A stretch of DNA of 64,000 nt, taken from the NCBI GenBank assembly GCA_049840815.1, contig JASGJI010000007.1, positions 62,001 through 126,000 of the forward strand. The letters are read 5' to 3'. This DNA is from JASGDN01 sp049840815 (lineage in GTDB: Bacteria; Chloroflexota; Chloroflexia; Thermomicrobiales; UBA6265). Below the pieces are notes generated by a model. That model saw only the letters and a list, made by a program, of their open reading frames with translations, searched no databases and was not told the DNA's origin. A program made the translations under genes and the position numbers. Positions 44,206 through 53,252 of this stretch are shown piece by piece. The stretch's first letter is position 1. Every line of letters begins with the position of its first letter.

Positions 44206-44892
44206 TCACAACTCCACCGACTCGCCCGGCGTCAGCGGCAGCACCCGCGATGCCGTCTGCGATTCCACGAGGTCCTTGAACGCGCCGCTGTCCTGCTGGA
44301 TCGGCGGGAACGTGTTGTAGTGGCAGGGGATGACTGTTCCGGCGCGCAGGATGCCGGCCGCGCGGGCTGCGTCCGTCAGGCCCATCGTGAAGCGGTCGCC
44401 GATCGGCAGCACCGCCACGTCGAGATCTTCCTCGGCGATCAGCTGCATGTCGAGGAAGAGGCAGGTGTCGCCCGCGAAGTAGATCGTCTTGCCGCCGAAA
44501 CGCACGACGAGGCCAGCGGGGATGCCCGGAGCCACCACTCCCTCGTCCGATTCGTAGCTGGACGTGTGCCACGCCGGGACGAACTTCACCGTCCCGCCGG
44601 GGAACGGCACCGTGCCGCCGTGGTTGCCCGGCGAGACGTTCTCCACTCCCTGCGTGCCGATCCATGTCGCCAGCTCGAACGTCCCGATCACGACCGCACC
44701 GGTGCGCTTCGCAATGGGAATGGTGTCGCCGACGTGGTCGTTGTGGGCGTGGGTGAGCAGGATTGCGTCGGCGGCGAGGTCGTCGGCGTTCACTGTCGAG
44801 ACCGGGTTGCCGGTCACGAACGGGTCGACCAGGACCGTCTTGCCGTCCGCCTCCAGCATGAAGGCAGAGTGGCCGATGTAGGTGAGCTTCAC
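44206..44892 (-). CDS. UPF0173-type metal-dependent hydrolase (metallo-beta-lactamase fold)
   Basis: A 228-residue enzyme of the UPF0173/YtkL group. It starts MKLTYIGHSAFMLEADGKTV. The metal motif is LLTHAHNDHVGD (HxHxDH), with further ligands in VPAWHTSSYES, KTIYFAGDTCLFLD and IPCHYNTFPPI. These enzymes are cytoplasmic hydrolases of uncertain substrate. It is preceded by an amidohydrolase 21 bases upstream and coupled to a small protein downstream. Confidence 0.9.
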   Translation of the reverse strand: MKLTYIGHSAFMLEADGKTVLVDPFVTGNPVSTVNADDLAADAILLTHAHNDHVGDTIPIAKRTGAVVIGTFELATWIGTQGVENVSPGNHGGTVPFPGGTVKFVPAWHTSSYESDEGVVAPGIPAGLVVRFGGKTIYFAGDTCLFLDMQLIAEEDLDVAVLPIGDRFTMGLTDAARAAGILRAGTVIPCHYNTFPPIQQDSGAFKDLVESQTASRVLPLTPGESVEL

Positions 44893-44913
44893 AACGTCAT
44901 CCTTTCTGCAGGG

Positions 44914-46512
44914 TCAGGCGCGTTCGTAGACGACCGCGCCATCCTGGATCGTCGCGGCGACGGTCGCGGTGTGGATCGTGGTCGGCTCGATCGCGCGGAG
45001 GTCACGGTCGAAGACGGTGATGTCTGCCAGGTAGCCCGGCTTCAACATGCCCTTGATCGTCTCCTCGTGGGACGCATAGGCGGCATTCTCGGTGTAGGCG
45101 CGGATGGCTTCCTCGACCGGAATGCGCTCTTCCGTCCACGCGTCGGCGCCGGTGCGGTCGAGTCGGGTCACCATCGTCTCGATCCCGAGCAGCGGATTGA
45201 CGGGCACGACCGGCGCATCGCTACTTGCCGCAGCGACGATGCCACGCTCTGCATACGTCTTCATCGCGTAGGCGTACCGGAAGCGATCGCGGCCGAGGTT
45301 CTGCTCGTAGGCGGCGCGCGTGTAATGGAGGAAGGTGGTGCCCGGAATCGGCACGACCCGCTGCTCGGCGATGCGCTCGATCATGGGTAGGTCGACGATG
45401 GAGCAGTGCTCGATGCGGTGGCGGATGTCCGGACGTGGCAGGGCAGCCTGGGCCTCGGCGTAGGCGTCCAGAATCAGCTCGATGGCGGCATCCCCGATGG
45501 CGTGGATGCCGATCTGGAAGCCAGCGAGATGGGCGCGGAGTACCTTCGCCTTGACCTCGGACGGCGGAATCATCCAGATACCGTAATTCTCCGGTTCGCC
45601 CACGTATGGCTTCCGCATACGGGCCGTGCGGCCGCCAATCGACCCATCGGAGAAGAGCTTCGCGTTGCCGATGCGCAGCCAGTCGTCTCCGAAGCCGGTG
45701 CGGATGCCGAGGTCCATCATCGCATCCAGCGTGTCGTCGATGATCATCATCAGGTAGGTGCGCAGGGGGAGATCGCCGCGCTCGGCGAGGCGCTGGTAGG
45801 CGCGCAACTGCTCCGGCAGGCGGATGCCGGCCTCGGCGGTGCTGGTGACGCCATGTGCGCGGAACGAGTTGCCGCCCGCGACGATCGCGTCGGCGAGCTG
45901 GTCCTCGGACGCCTCGGGGATCGCCGACGAGACGAGTCCGACCGCCGATTCCCGCAGGACGCCGATCGGCTCACCGGACTCGTCGCGGTCGATGCGTCCG
46001 TCGCCGGGGTCGTCGGTGGAGGCCGTCACGCCGCCAGCCCGCAGTGCTGCCGAGTTGACCGCCGCGATGTGATGGCAGGATCGCCAGAGCAGCACGGGAT
46101 GATTCGGGGCGACGGCGTCCAGGTCGGCCCGAGTGGGGTGGCGCTGCTCGGCGAGCGACGCCTGATCGTAGCCCTGCCCGATGATCCACGTCCCCGCCGG
46201 AACGCGCGTCGCCGCCTCCGCGACGAGGCGCTGGATGTCCGCGATGGATGGTGCCGACTCCGCCGAGAGGTCGAGTTCGTTCAGCGCGAACCCGGTCATC
46301 ATGACGTGGCAGTGCGCATCGTAGAGGCCCGGCGTCGCGAGGCGGCCCGCCAGGTCGAACGACTCCGCCTGGGGGAGCAGCGCGCTCACCTCAGCGAGGG
46401 AGCCGACGGCGGCGATCCTGTTGCCGACGATGCCGATGGCCTCGACCTCGGGTCGATCCCGGTCCATCGTCAGGATCGGGCCGCCGTGAACGATCGTGCG
46501 GGAAAACGTCAT
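44914..46512 (-). CDS. Amidohydrolase-superfamily enzyme (YtcJ/ExeK-like)
   Basis: A 532-residue amidohydrolase. The N-terminal half-barrel opens IVHGGPILTMDRDRPEVEAI; the metal pair is GLYDAHCHVMMTG (HxH). A central ...GFQIGIHAIGDAAIELILDA and RHRIEHCSIVDLPMIER supply further His ligands, and the catalytic Asp is in VAAASSDAPVVPVNPLLGIE. The closing strand DITVFDRDLRAIEPTTIHTA is typical of the family. YtcJ-like enzymes hydrolyse amide or carbamate bonds of small metabolites; the substrate is unknown. It lies 6 bases after the deacetylase-like gene. Confidence 0.88.
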   Translation of the reverse strand: MTFSRTIVHGGPILTMDRDRPEVEAIGIVGNRIAAVGSLAEVSALLPQAESFDLAGRLATPGLYDAHCHVMMTGFALNELDLSAESAPSIADIQRLVAEAATRVPAGTWIIGQGYDQASLAEQRHPTRADLDAVAPNHPVLLWRSCHHIAAVNSAALRAGGVTASTDDPGDGRIDRDESGEPIGVLRESAVGLVSSAIPEASEDQLADAIVAGGNSFRAHGVTSTAEAGIRLPEQLRAYQRLAERGDLPLRTYLMMIIDDTLDAMMDLGIRTGFGDDWLRIGNAKLFSDGSIGGRTARMRKPYVGEPENYGIWMIPPSEVKAKVLRAHLAGFQIGIHAIGDAAIELILDAYAEAQAALPRPDIRHRIEHCSIVDLPMIERIAEQRVVPIPGTTFLHYTRAAYEQNLGRDRFRYAYAMKTYAERGIVAAASSDAPVVPVNPLLGIETMVTRLDRTGADAWTEERIPVEEAIRAYTENAAYASHEETIKGMLKPGYLADITVFDRDLRAIEPTTIHTATVAATIQDGAVVYERA

Positions 46513-46518
46513 GCCGAC

Positions 46519-47223
46519 CTACCTTTCGACGGTGCGCGGAGTGCGGGAGAGCCACCAGGCGGCAAGATCGGACCCGCGCGGCATCCAGACATCGCCGGCC
46601 CCGATCGCCTCGTCGAGGAAGCGGGCGATGGCCTCGATGAAGCCGGGTCGAGCCGAGAGATGCGGGTGCAGCACCACAGCCATCAGCTGGCCGCTCGCGC
46701 GGACCGACTGCAATCCCTGCGACCACGCCTCCAGCAACGCGGACGGTGGCGTGGGGTGGCTGGGATCGAACCAGGCGGCGTCGGTCCAGAACGGGGAGGT
46801 CGGAATCGAGACCGTCTCGCCGATCACGGTCGGGATATCGCCGCCCCGATCCGCGATCACCCACGCGAGCTCATCGAGCGCGGATTCGTCGGGGACGAGG
46901 GCGCCGGTCGCCGGGATGCCCGTCAGGCGGGTGATGCGGTCCGCTGCATTTGCGTCGGCGGGGATCACGTCGTGCCCTTCGTCGAGGGCAAGGCGAGCCA
47001 GCTGGGGCGAGCTGGTCAGCGCGCCGTCGCTCCACGCCGTCGTTGCGCTGACGTCGAGGTCGGCGAATGAACGCAACAGGTGCTGGAACCCGGTAGCGGC
47101 GTAATCGAGACCGCGCGTCGGGACGTTGGGATCGGCATCCTCGGCGGCGGCCATCCGGACGACGACGAGCAGGGCTGCGCGATGACCGGCGGGCCAACGT
47201 TCGGTTGGATAGGACTGTTCCAT
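46519..47223 (-). CDS. Polysaccharide-deacetylase-like protein
   Basis: A 234-residue protein starting MEQSYPTERWPAGHRAALLV at ATG 47223; the frame is open further upstream only because it overlaps the preceding gene. Segments fitting the NodB/PuuE-like fold are ARLALDEGHDVIPADANAAD, TVIGETVSIPTSPFWTDAAW and VVLHPHLSARPGFIEAIARF LDEAIGAGDVWMP. The first metal-binding Asp-Asp motif usual in active deacetylases is not clear (LLVVVRMAAAEDAD), so activity is uncertain; PuuE-like hydrolases of ureides are the closest style. It is the second gene of the operon. Confidence 0.7.
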   Translation of the reverse strand: MEQSYPTERWPAGHRAALLVVVRMAAAEDADPNVPTRGLDYAATGFQHLLRSFADLDVSATTAWSDGALTSSPQLARLALDEGHDVIPADANAADRITRLTGIPATGALVPDESALDELAWVIADRGGDIPTVIGETVSIPTSPFWTDAAWFDPSHPTPPSALLEAWSQGLQSVRASGQLMAVVLHPHLSARPGFIEAIARFLDEAIGAGDVWMPRGSDLAAWWLSRTPRTVER

Positions 47224-47254
47224 AGAAAAGAATGCTCCGTGCCGTGGACGTTGG

Positions 47255-48469
47255 CTATCGTGTGCGGCCTGTGGCTGCGGTGAGGGCGACATCGAGATCG
47301 GCGAGGATGTCCGCGATCCCTTCGATGCCGACCGAGAGCCGGACGAGGCCGTCACCGATGCCGATGGCGTGACGTTGCTCCGGCGTGTACCCACGATGCG
47401 ACGAGATGGCCGGGTAGAGCGAGAGTGTGTAGACATCGCCCAGCGTCGTAGCTGACTGGATGAGCGAGAGGTTGTCGAGGAAGGCGAAGATCTGCTCGCG
47501 CCCGGCATCGACGATGTCGAAGCTGAGCATTGCGCCATGTAGATCGTCGATGAACTGCCCCTCCGGCAGCGTTTCGTTCAGGCTCGGATAGTTCACGTGC
47601 GAGACGCGAGGATCGTCCGCCAGCCATGCGGCGACGGAGGATGCGTTCCGGCAATGCTTGCGCATCCGCAGCGGCAGCGTCTTTACCCCGCGCAGGGAGA
47701 GCCACGAGTCGAACGGACTGGGGATCGCGCCGGAGAGACGGTTCTCCTCGCGGATGACCGGCGTGCGCTCTACCGAGGTGACGATGATGCCGCCGGTGAC
47801 GTCGCCATGCCCGGAGATGAATTTGGTCGTCGAATGCACGACGAGATCCGCGCCGAGGTCGAGCGGGCGGGTGACGATCGGCGTGGCGAATGTGTTGTCC
47901 ACGATCAGGATGGCGCCCACGCCGTACGCGATCTCGGCGACTGCCGCGATATCCGCGACGCGCAGCAGCGGGTTGGAGACGCTCTCCAGCAGGATCGCCT
48001 TTGGCTTCAGGGCATCGGCCTTTGCCCGAACCGTCTCGAGATCGAGGATATCCACAAACTCCGAGACGATTCCGTACTTCCGGAAATGCGTATTCAGGGT
48101 TGCGTAGACTGCGCCGTAGATGTCCTGAGAGGCGAGGACAGTGTCGCCAGGACCGGCAGCGTAGGTGATCGCGGCGTTGATGGCTGCCATACCCGATCCA
48201 TACGCGACCGCGCCGCCACCATGCTCCAGGGTGGCGACTGCCTCCTCAAGGGCCTGGACGTTCGGGCTGCCGTGCCGTGAGTAGACATATCCCTTGCGCG
48301 GGTCGGAGAAGACCTCGTCCAGTTCCGCGGTGTCGGGGTAGCTGAACGCCGTGCTCAGCTGGATCGCGTTGACGGTAGGCGTGGCATTGCCGGTGGTCGT
48401 GCGTTCGCCGGCGTGGATGGCCTGCGTCTCGACGCTGGCGGACGAAAAGTCGATGGGCGAAGAAGTCAT
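47255..48469 (-). CDS. Cystathionine gamma-synthase/lyase-type PLP enzyme
   Basis: A 404-residue trans-sulfuration enzyme. ATG 48469 starts MTSSPIDFSSASVETQAIHA. Substrate loop and PLP-phosphate motifs are YVYSRHGSPNVQALEEAVAT and AVAYGSGMAAINAA. IVDNTFATPIVTRPLDLGAD contains the PLP-ring Asp, and DLVVHSTTKFISGHGDVTGG the Schiff-base Lys. The C-terminal part has SLGDVYTLSLYPAISSHR and GLVRLSVGIEGIADI. It belongs to the Cys/Met-metabolism family; synthase, lyase or methionine gamma-lyase activity cannot be told apart here. It leads the five-gene minus-strand operon. Confidence 0.9.
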   Translation of the reverse strand: MTSSPIDFSSASVETQAIHAGERTTTGNATPTVNAIQLSTAFSYPDTAELDEVFSDPRKGYVYSRHGSPNVQALEEAVATLEHGGGAVAYGSGMAAINAAITYAAGPGDTVLASQDIYGAVYATLNTHFRKYGIVSEFVDILDLETVRAKADALKPKAILLESVSNPLLRVADIAAVAEIAYGVGAILIVDNTFATPIVTRPLDLGADLVVHSTTKFISGHGDVTGGIIVTSVERTPVIREENRLSGAIPSPFDSWLSLRGVKTLPLRMRKHCRNASSVAAWLADDPRVSHVNYPSLNETLPEGQFIDDLHGAMLSFDIVDAGREQIFAFLDNLSLIQSATTLGDVYTLSLYPAISSHRGYTPEQRHAIGIGDGLVRLSVGIEGIADILADLDVALTAATGRTR

Positions 48470-49143
48470 GCGAAAGGGTCTCCCAGAAGGGCGGGGCGCG
48501 AAGGCGCACGCAAGCGCGAACCGGTTCCCGCAGTGGACGGTCTCTGTGGCGAGTCTAGGTTTCGGCGTGCGGGGCGTCAACGCCAACGAGAGGTGAGAGG
48601 TGAGAGGAGTAAGGAGTGAGGTGAGGGGTGAGAGGAGTTGGGGATCCGTCTCGCTTGACTCGACTCCGAAAGCGCTCAAGATCTCATGTCATCGTGAGCG
48701 AAGCGAACGACCCCCGCGCGAAGCGCTTCCGGCGAAGCCGGAACCCGGTGGTGGCATGGGCGGCGTCTGGAGTACCGCGTCGTTTGGCGGCATTCGGAGA
48801 GGAATGCCTGGGGCTCGGGTATCGACCTTTGGTCGGCACGGGGGTGGTCAATAGGCGATTGCCCTGCAATCGAGCGGGAGCGGCCCATCGCTGCGCTCTA
48901 CATGACATGAGATCTGGGGCACTGCGGAACTCGTGCCACGTCACGTCAAGCGACGCGAAGCAAATAATGGGCGTGCCATCGTCTCCGCCCCGTCCTCGTC
49001 TCCGCCATCTTGCTCCTCACTTCTCACTCCTCTTCCCTCTCGTTTCGCATTGACAGCCGTCGTCCTGCGACCTACGGTGTCCCGCAGAGTCGCAGGATCG
49101 CCCAGCAGACGGCGATCGTCGCCACAAACGGGAGCTTTCACTC
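48470..49143. other. Intergenic region with low-complexity repeats and a REPIN-like element
   Basis: GTGAGAGG/AGTGAGGTG-type purine-rich repeats (about 48592-48645) face the complementary pyrimidine-rich CTCCTCACTTCTCACTCCTC (about 49012-49031). Between them is the inverted-repeat element at 48679-48915. No gene is supported. Promoters of both divergent operons should lie here. Confidence 0.55.
48679..48915. repeat. REPIN/MITE-like element with 14-bp terminal inverted repeats
   Basis: AGATCTCATGTCAT (48679-48692) and ATGACATGAGATCT (48902-48915) are exact complements. The similarity continues inward imperfectly (GAGCGAAGCGA at the left, GAGCGCAGCGA read inward at the right). The interior has no ORF. 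Such 'GAGCGAAGCG' intergenic repeats are typical of REP-derived elements. Confidence 0.6.
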
Positions 49144-50862
49144 ATGTCGAACACCTCTCCCTGGGTCGCCACCAGCGCCGAGTACCGCCCGGATCGCTAC
49201 TATCGCTATCAGGACCTCACCGATCTGCTGCGCACCTGGACCGAAGCCTATCCGCAGCTCGTCACGATGGAAAGCATCGGCAGGTCGTACGAGGGCCGCG
49301 ACATCTGGGCGCTCACGATCACGAATGCCGAGACCGGTCCGGCATGCGAGAAGCCGGCCTACTTCGTGGATGCCAACATCCATGCGGGTGAGGTGACCGG
49401 CTGCGCGACGGTCCTCAAGCTCATCAACGTCCTGCTCACCGGGTACGGGAATGATGAGGCGGTCACGCGCGTGCTGGACACCGCTACCTTCTATATCGTG
49501 CCGGAGATCATGGTCGATGGTGCGGAGCGCTACTTGACCACGTCGGACCGCATGCGCTCATCCATGCGTCCGTATCCGGAACCGGAGCAGAAGGATGGCA
49601 TCATCCGCTCCGACCTGAACGGCGATGGCATGGTCGTCAGCATGCGGATCAAGGACCCGAACGGGCCGTGGAAGACGTCACCGGACGACCCGCGGGTGAT
49701 GGTGCGGCGCGGTCCGGACGAATTCGGCGGCGAGTACTACTTCGTGCTGCCGGAAGGCGAGATCGCCGATTGGGATGGTGGTGCAGTCAAGCTGGCCGCC
49801 GACCTCTGGGGTCTCGACCTGAACCGCAACTTCCCGTACGAGTGGGCGCCGGAGTGGCAACAGCGTGGCGCCGGTGAGTTCCCGCTCTCCGAGCCGGAGA
49901 CGCGCGCGCTCGCCGACTACATCTTCGCGCGGCCGAATATCGGTGGCTCCCAGCACTTCCATACCTGGTCCGCCGTCATCCTGCGGCCGTCCTCGAATAT
50001 GTCCGATGCCGACATGCCGAAGCTGGACCTCAAGATCTACAAGGCAATCGGTGAGATGGGTGTCGAGGAGACCGGCTACCCCTGCATCTCCATCCACGAT
50101 GACTATGCCTATGACAAGAAGCAGCCGATCCATGGTGCGGTGCTCGACTGGATGTACCTCACGTTCGGCTCGTATTCGTATTCGACCGAGCTCTGGAGCC
50201 TGCCTCGCCTTGCCGGGATCGAGGTGAAGGACTACATCGGCTGGATGACCGACCATCCGGATGCCGACGATGTCGCGATGGTGAAGGCGCTGGATGAACA
50301 CGCGCCTGGCCATGGGTTCGTGCCGTGGACGCCGTTCGAGCATCCGCAGCTGGGGCCGGTGGAGATTGGCGGCTGGGACTACAAGTTCGGCTGGCAGAAC
50401 CCTCCAGGATCGCTGCTGGATGAGGTAACGGAAGGCAACGCCCGCTTTGTCCTTCGCGCCGCGCAGACGCTGCCGAAGATCGTGATCGGGGAAACCTCCG
50501 TCGAGGCGCTGGGCGGCGACCTCTATCGCGTGGGCGCGGTCGTGCAGAATACCGGTTTCCTGCCGACCTACCTTAGCCAGAACGGCCTCGCGACCGGCAA
50601 GATCAAGCCCGTCACCATCTCGCTGGACCTGCCGGATGGGGCCGAGATCGTCTCCGGAAAGCCTGACCAGGAACTTGATCCGCTGGAGGGTCGCGCCAAT
50701 CAGTTTGGATCGCTGCCGTATGGCAACGGGCTCCCGAACCTGACCCGAGCCAAGGCGGAATGGATCGTCCGTGCGTCGGCGGGTGCGTTGATCGGCGTGA
50801 CGGCGACCTCCACCAAGGCGGGCGTCGCACGCGGGACAATCGATGTCCCAGAGAAGGTCTGA
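49144..50862 (+). CDS. M14-family zinc carboxypeptidase
   Basis: A 572-residue peptidase with the M14 domain at residues of about 15-330. The zinc motif is FVDANIHAGEVTGCA (HxxE), the substrate-binding region LNRNFPYEWAPEWQQRGAGE, and the third zinc ligand SQHFHTWSAVILR. The catalytic Glu is expected in the later SYSTELWSLPRL segment. The C-terminal ~180 residues form beta-rich accessory strands (VVQNTGFLPTYLSQNGLATG). No signal peptide is evident. It is followed after 2 bases by an ADP-ribosylglycohydrolase-like gene, so the two are coupled. Confidence 0.88.
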   Translation: MSNTSPWVATSAEYRPDRYYRYQDLTDLLRTWTEAYPQLVTMESIGRSYEGRDIWALTITNAETGPACEKPAYFVDANIHAGEVTGCATVLKLINVLLTGYGNDEAVTRVLDTATFYIVPEIMVDGAERYLTTSDRMRSSMRPYPEPEQKDGIIRSDLNGDGMVVSMRIKDPNGPWKTSPDDPRVMVRRGPDEFGGEYYFVLPEGEIADWDGGAVKLAADLWGLDLNRNFPYEWAPEWQQRGAGEFPLSEPETRALADYIFARPNIGGSQHFHTWSAVILRPSSNMSDADMPKLDLKIYKAIGEMGVEETGYPCISIHDDYAYDKKQPIHGAVLDWMYLTFGSYSYSTELWSLPRLAGIEVKDYIGWMTDHPDADDVAMVKALDEHAPGHGFVPWTPFEHPQLGPVEIGGWDYKFGWQNPPGSLLDEVTEGNARFVLRAAQTLPKIVIGETSVEALGGDLYRVGAVVQNTGFLPTYLSQNGLATGKIKPVTISLDLPDGAEIVSGKPDQELDPLEGRANQFGSLPYGNGLPNLTRAKAEWIVRASAGALIGVTATSTKAGVARGTIDVPEKV

Positions 50863-50864
50863 CT

Positions 50865-51749
50865 GTGGCACGCGCGACAGAAGACCAGTTCATTGGAGCG
50901 CTTCTCGGCCTGGCGATCGGGGACGCGCTCGGGCGTCCGCTGATCGGCCTGACACCGGAGCAGGTCGCGGAGACCTATGGTGCGATCACGGGATTCGTCG
51001 GAGAGGACGCCGAGCGGGAGGGCGCTCCCACCGGTGTCATCACCGATGAGACCGAGGTCACGCTCTGTATCGTCGAGTCGTTGACCACGAACGATGGCAT
51101 GATCGACGCCGAGAACATCAACACGCGGCTGGGATTCCTCCTGCGGGGGGATTCCCGCCGCTGGTTGCCGGAGTCGGTCATCGCCGGAATCGAGCGGGCG
51201 GAAGCGACGGATGGACTCGTCCTGGCGGACGCCGACGAGGCGGCGGAACTCTCCGTTGCCGTGCGTGGCGTGCCGGTCGGGCTGTTGCACGCCGTCGATA
51301 TCGACGACGATTTCAGCCTCGAAGCTGACGCGCGAACGGTGACGCGCTTCAGTCATGGCGGCAATCGCCAGGCGGCGCTGACGGCGACGGTCGCCCGCGC
51401 CTTCCGGGCGGCAGCGCGTGACGAGGCGATGCCGATGCCGATGCCGATGCCGGAGTCACCAGTACCCGGCTCGGCCGAGGCCTATCTGGGCGTCCTGGTC
51501 GCGGAGGGCTTCGCCAGCCCACGGTTCGAAGACGCGCTGTTCGCTCGCGTCGCGCAGGGTGCGGACGCTGACACGGCCGGGGCGATCGTCGGGGCGATTG
51601 CCGGCGCGCGATTCGGTGCCAGCGGCATCCCGCAGCATCTGATCGACGAACTGGATGCCCGGATGTACCTCTCGCTCGCCGCGCCGCTCTTCTACCGCAC
51701 GGCGCGCCGGCGGCGGGGAACGGTGATCGATCTGCGCAAGGTCGATTGA
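50865..51749 (+). CDS. ADP-ribosylglycohydrolase-family protein (DraG-like)
   Basis: A 294-residue all-helical protein. GTG 50865, two bases after the M14 stop, gives VARATEDQFIGALLGLAIGD ALGRPL, the family opening with the metal-binding Asp. Further motifs are GVITDETEVTLCIVESL (DxT variant) and SHGGNRQAALTATVARAFRA. At the C-terminal side, GADADTAGAIVGAIAGARFG ASGIP holds the second metal site. The family removes ADP-ribose from proteins or small molecules; here the target is unknown. A short (MP)4-like repeat, MPMPMPMPE, interrupts the middle. Confidence 0.85.
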   Translation: MARATEDQFIGALLGLAIGDALGRPLIGLTPEQVAETYGAITGFVGEDAEREGAPTGVITDETEVTLCIVESLTTNDGMIDAENINTRLGFLLRGDSRRWLPESVIAGIERAEATDGLVLADADEAAELSVAVRGVPVGLLHAVDIDDDFSLEADARTVTRFSHGGNRQAALTATVARAFRAAARDEAMPMPMPMPESPVPGSAEAYLGVLVAEGFASPRFEDALFARVAQGADADTAGAIVGAIAGARFGASGIPQHLIDELDARMYLSLAAPLFYRTARRRRGTVIDLRKVD

Positions 51750-51787
51750 GGAGGACGGCGGGCGCACATCCCTTGCGTCAGCGTGAC

Positions 51788-51824
51788 GCAATCTGGCACT
51801 CCGGGTAGGTGAGTGCCAGATTGC
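51788..51824. promoter_or_regulatory. CIRCE-type HrcA operator
   Basis: GCAATCTGGCACTC, nine bases, GAGTGCCAGATTGC. The core GCACTC-N9-GAGTGC is that of CIRCE; here the arms pair perfectly over 14 bp. It lies 131 bases before dnaJ, with a -10-like TATACT at 51848-51853 between them. It predicts heat-inducible, HrcA-repressed expression. Confidence 0.85.
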
Positions 51825-51954
51825 TGGTTCCGTCCCATGGTGGGCGCTATACTCGAATGATGGACAGTGTTGTCCTCCTGTATTCCCCGTCGCGGCCGCT
51901 GCACCTTCATTTCCCCGTTCCTCGCCCGGCCGCTCTCACGCGACAAGATGACCC

Positions 51955-53100
51955 ATGGCTGAAAAACGTGACTATTACGAGGTGCTCGGGGTCGAGCGCT
52001 CGGCCAACGAGCCGGAGATCAAGCGTGCCTACCGCAATCTGGCGCGCAAGTATCACCCCGATATCAACAAGGACCACGACGCCGAGGATCGCTTCAAGGA
52101 ACTGAACGAGGCGTACGAAGTCCTCTCCAATGCCGATCGCCGCGCCGCGTATGACCGTTTCGGACATGCCGCCGCGAATGGCGGAGGCTTCAATGCCGAT
52201 CCGTTCGGATTTGGTGGCGGGGCGGGGTCCCCATTCGCCGACATATTCGAGAGCTTCTTCGGGGGCGCTCAGCAGGGAGCGGGCGGGCGTCGATCTGCCG
52301 CTCCGCCGCGCGGCGCGGATATTCAGGTGTCCATCGACCTCGCCTTCGAGGAGGCCGTCTTCGGGGCCGAGAAGACCGTCGAGGTTGATCGCCTGGAGAC
52401 GTGCACAGCCTGTCACGGTACCCGCATGCGGGATGGCAAGGCTCCTCCCTCCTGCTCCACCTGCGGCGGGAGCGGCGAAGTCCGCCGCGTCCAGCAGACC
52501 ATTCTTGGCCAGTTCATGACCTCCACCACCTGTCCGACGTGTCAGGGCGAGGGTGTGAATATCACTGAGCCTTGTGATGTCTGCCGTGGGCGCGGTCGTG
52601 CGCGGCACATGCGCACAATCGCTGTCACCATCCCGGCCGGCGTCGATGACAACGCGACGTTGCGCCTGAGTGGACAGGGTGAGGATGGGCCGAACAATGG
52701 TCCCGCCGGCAACCTGTACGTCAAGGTCCGAGTGGAACCGCACAAGTTCTTCGAACGGCACGGCAAGCAGATTCATAGCCAGGTCGGCATCAATGTGGCG
52801 CAGGCGGCGCTCGGCGATGAGGTGGCTATCGACACGCTGGATGGCGAGGTGGTCTTCAAGATCCCGTCTGGCACCCAGTCCGGCCAGCAGTTCCGGTTGC
52901 GCGGCAAGGGCGTGCCCGATCTGCGCGGCGGCGATCGCGGTGACCAGATCGTGACCATCCAGGTCGTGGTGCCAAAGAAGCTGACCGAGCAGCAGCGTGA
53001 GCTGTTCGAATCCCTTGCCGAGAGTTTGGGGAGTGAAGTGCAGCAGCATCCGAACAACCGCGGATTCTTCGACCGCGTGAAGGATGCGCTCGGCGTCTAG
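51955..53100 (+). CDS. dnaJ: Chaperone protein DnaJ
   Basis: A 381-residue Hsp40 co-chaperone that stimulates DnaK ATPase. The J domain (about 5-70) has the HPD motif in YHPDINKDHDAEDRFKEL. A Gly/Phe-rich region follows (FGFGGGAGSPFADIFESFFG). The zinc-finger region has four Cys pairs: CTACHG, CSTCGGSG, CPTCQGEG and CDVCRGRG. The C-terminal substrate-binding domains are complete (to 381). The first Cys pair lacks the usual GxG. No dnaK or grpE is adjacent. Regulation is probably through the CIRCE operator upstream; a 12-bp-stem terminator follows. Confidence 0.97.
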   Translation: MAEKRDYYEVLGVERSANEPEIKRAYRNLARKYHPDINKDHDAEDRFKELNEAYEVLSNADRRAAYDRFGHAAANGGGFNADPFGFGGGAGSPFADIFESFFGGAQQGAGGRRSAAPPRGADIQVSIDLAFEEAVFGAEKTVEVDRLETCTACHGTRMRDGKAPPSCSTCGGSGEVRRVQQTILGQFMTSTTCPTCQGEGVNITEPCDVCRGRGRARHMRTIAVTIPAGVDDNATLRLSGQGEDGPNNGPAGNLYVKVRVEPHKFFERHGKQIHSQVGINVAQAALGDEVAIDTLDGEVVFKIPSGTQSGQQFRLRGKGVPDLRGGDRGDQIVTIQVVVPKKLTEQQRELFESLAESLGSEVQQHPNNRGFFDRVKDALGV

Positions 53101-53128
53101 TTCGTGCAGATTTTCACAAGAATGCAAC

Positions 53129-53156
53129 ACGCCCCCTGTCGCCTGACAGGGGGCGT
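53129..53156 (+). terminator. Terminator after dnaJ
   Basis: ACGCCCCCTGTC, loop GCCT, GACAGGGGGCGT: a perfect 12-bp stem 28 bases after the stop. Confidence 0.75.
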
Positions 53157-53252
53157 TGACGTCCCCACAGGTACCATTGAGCCAGAAGATCGGGGGCGGT
53201 CCGGGAGTCGGGCCGCGTGCCCGGAATCGCTTGTCGGGGAACGGAGCACGCC

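Noticed and set aside
44164..47070. Long plus-strand ORFs (408 and 554 codons) opposite the amidohydrolase operon
   Set aside because: Shadows of the minus-strand genes, which show clear catalytic motifs.
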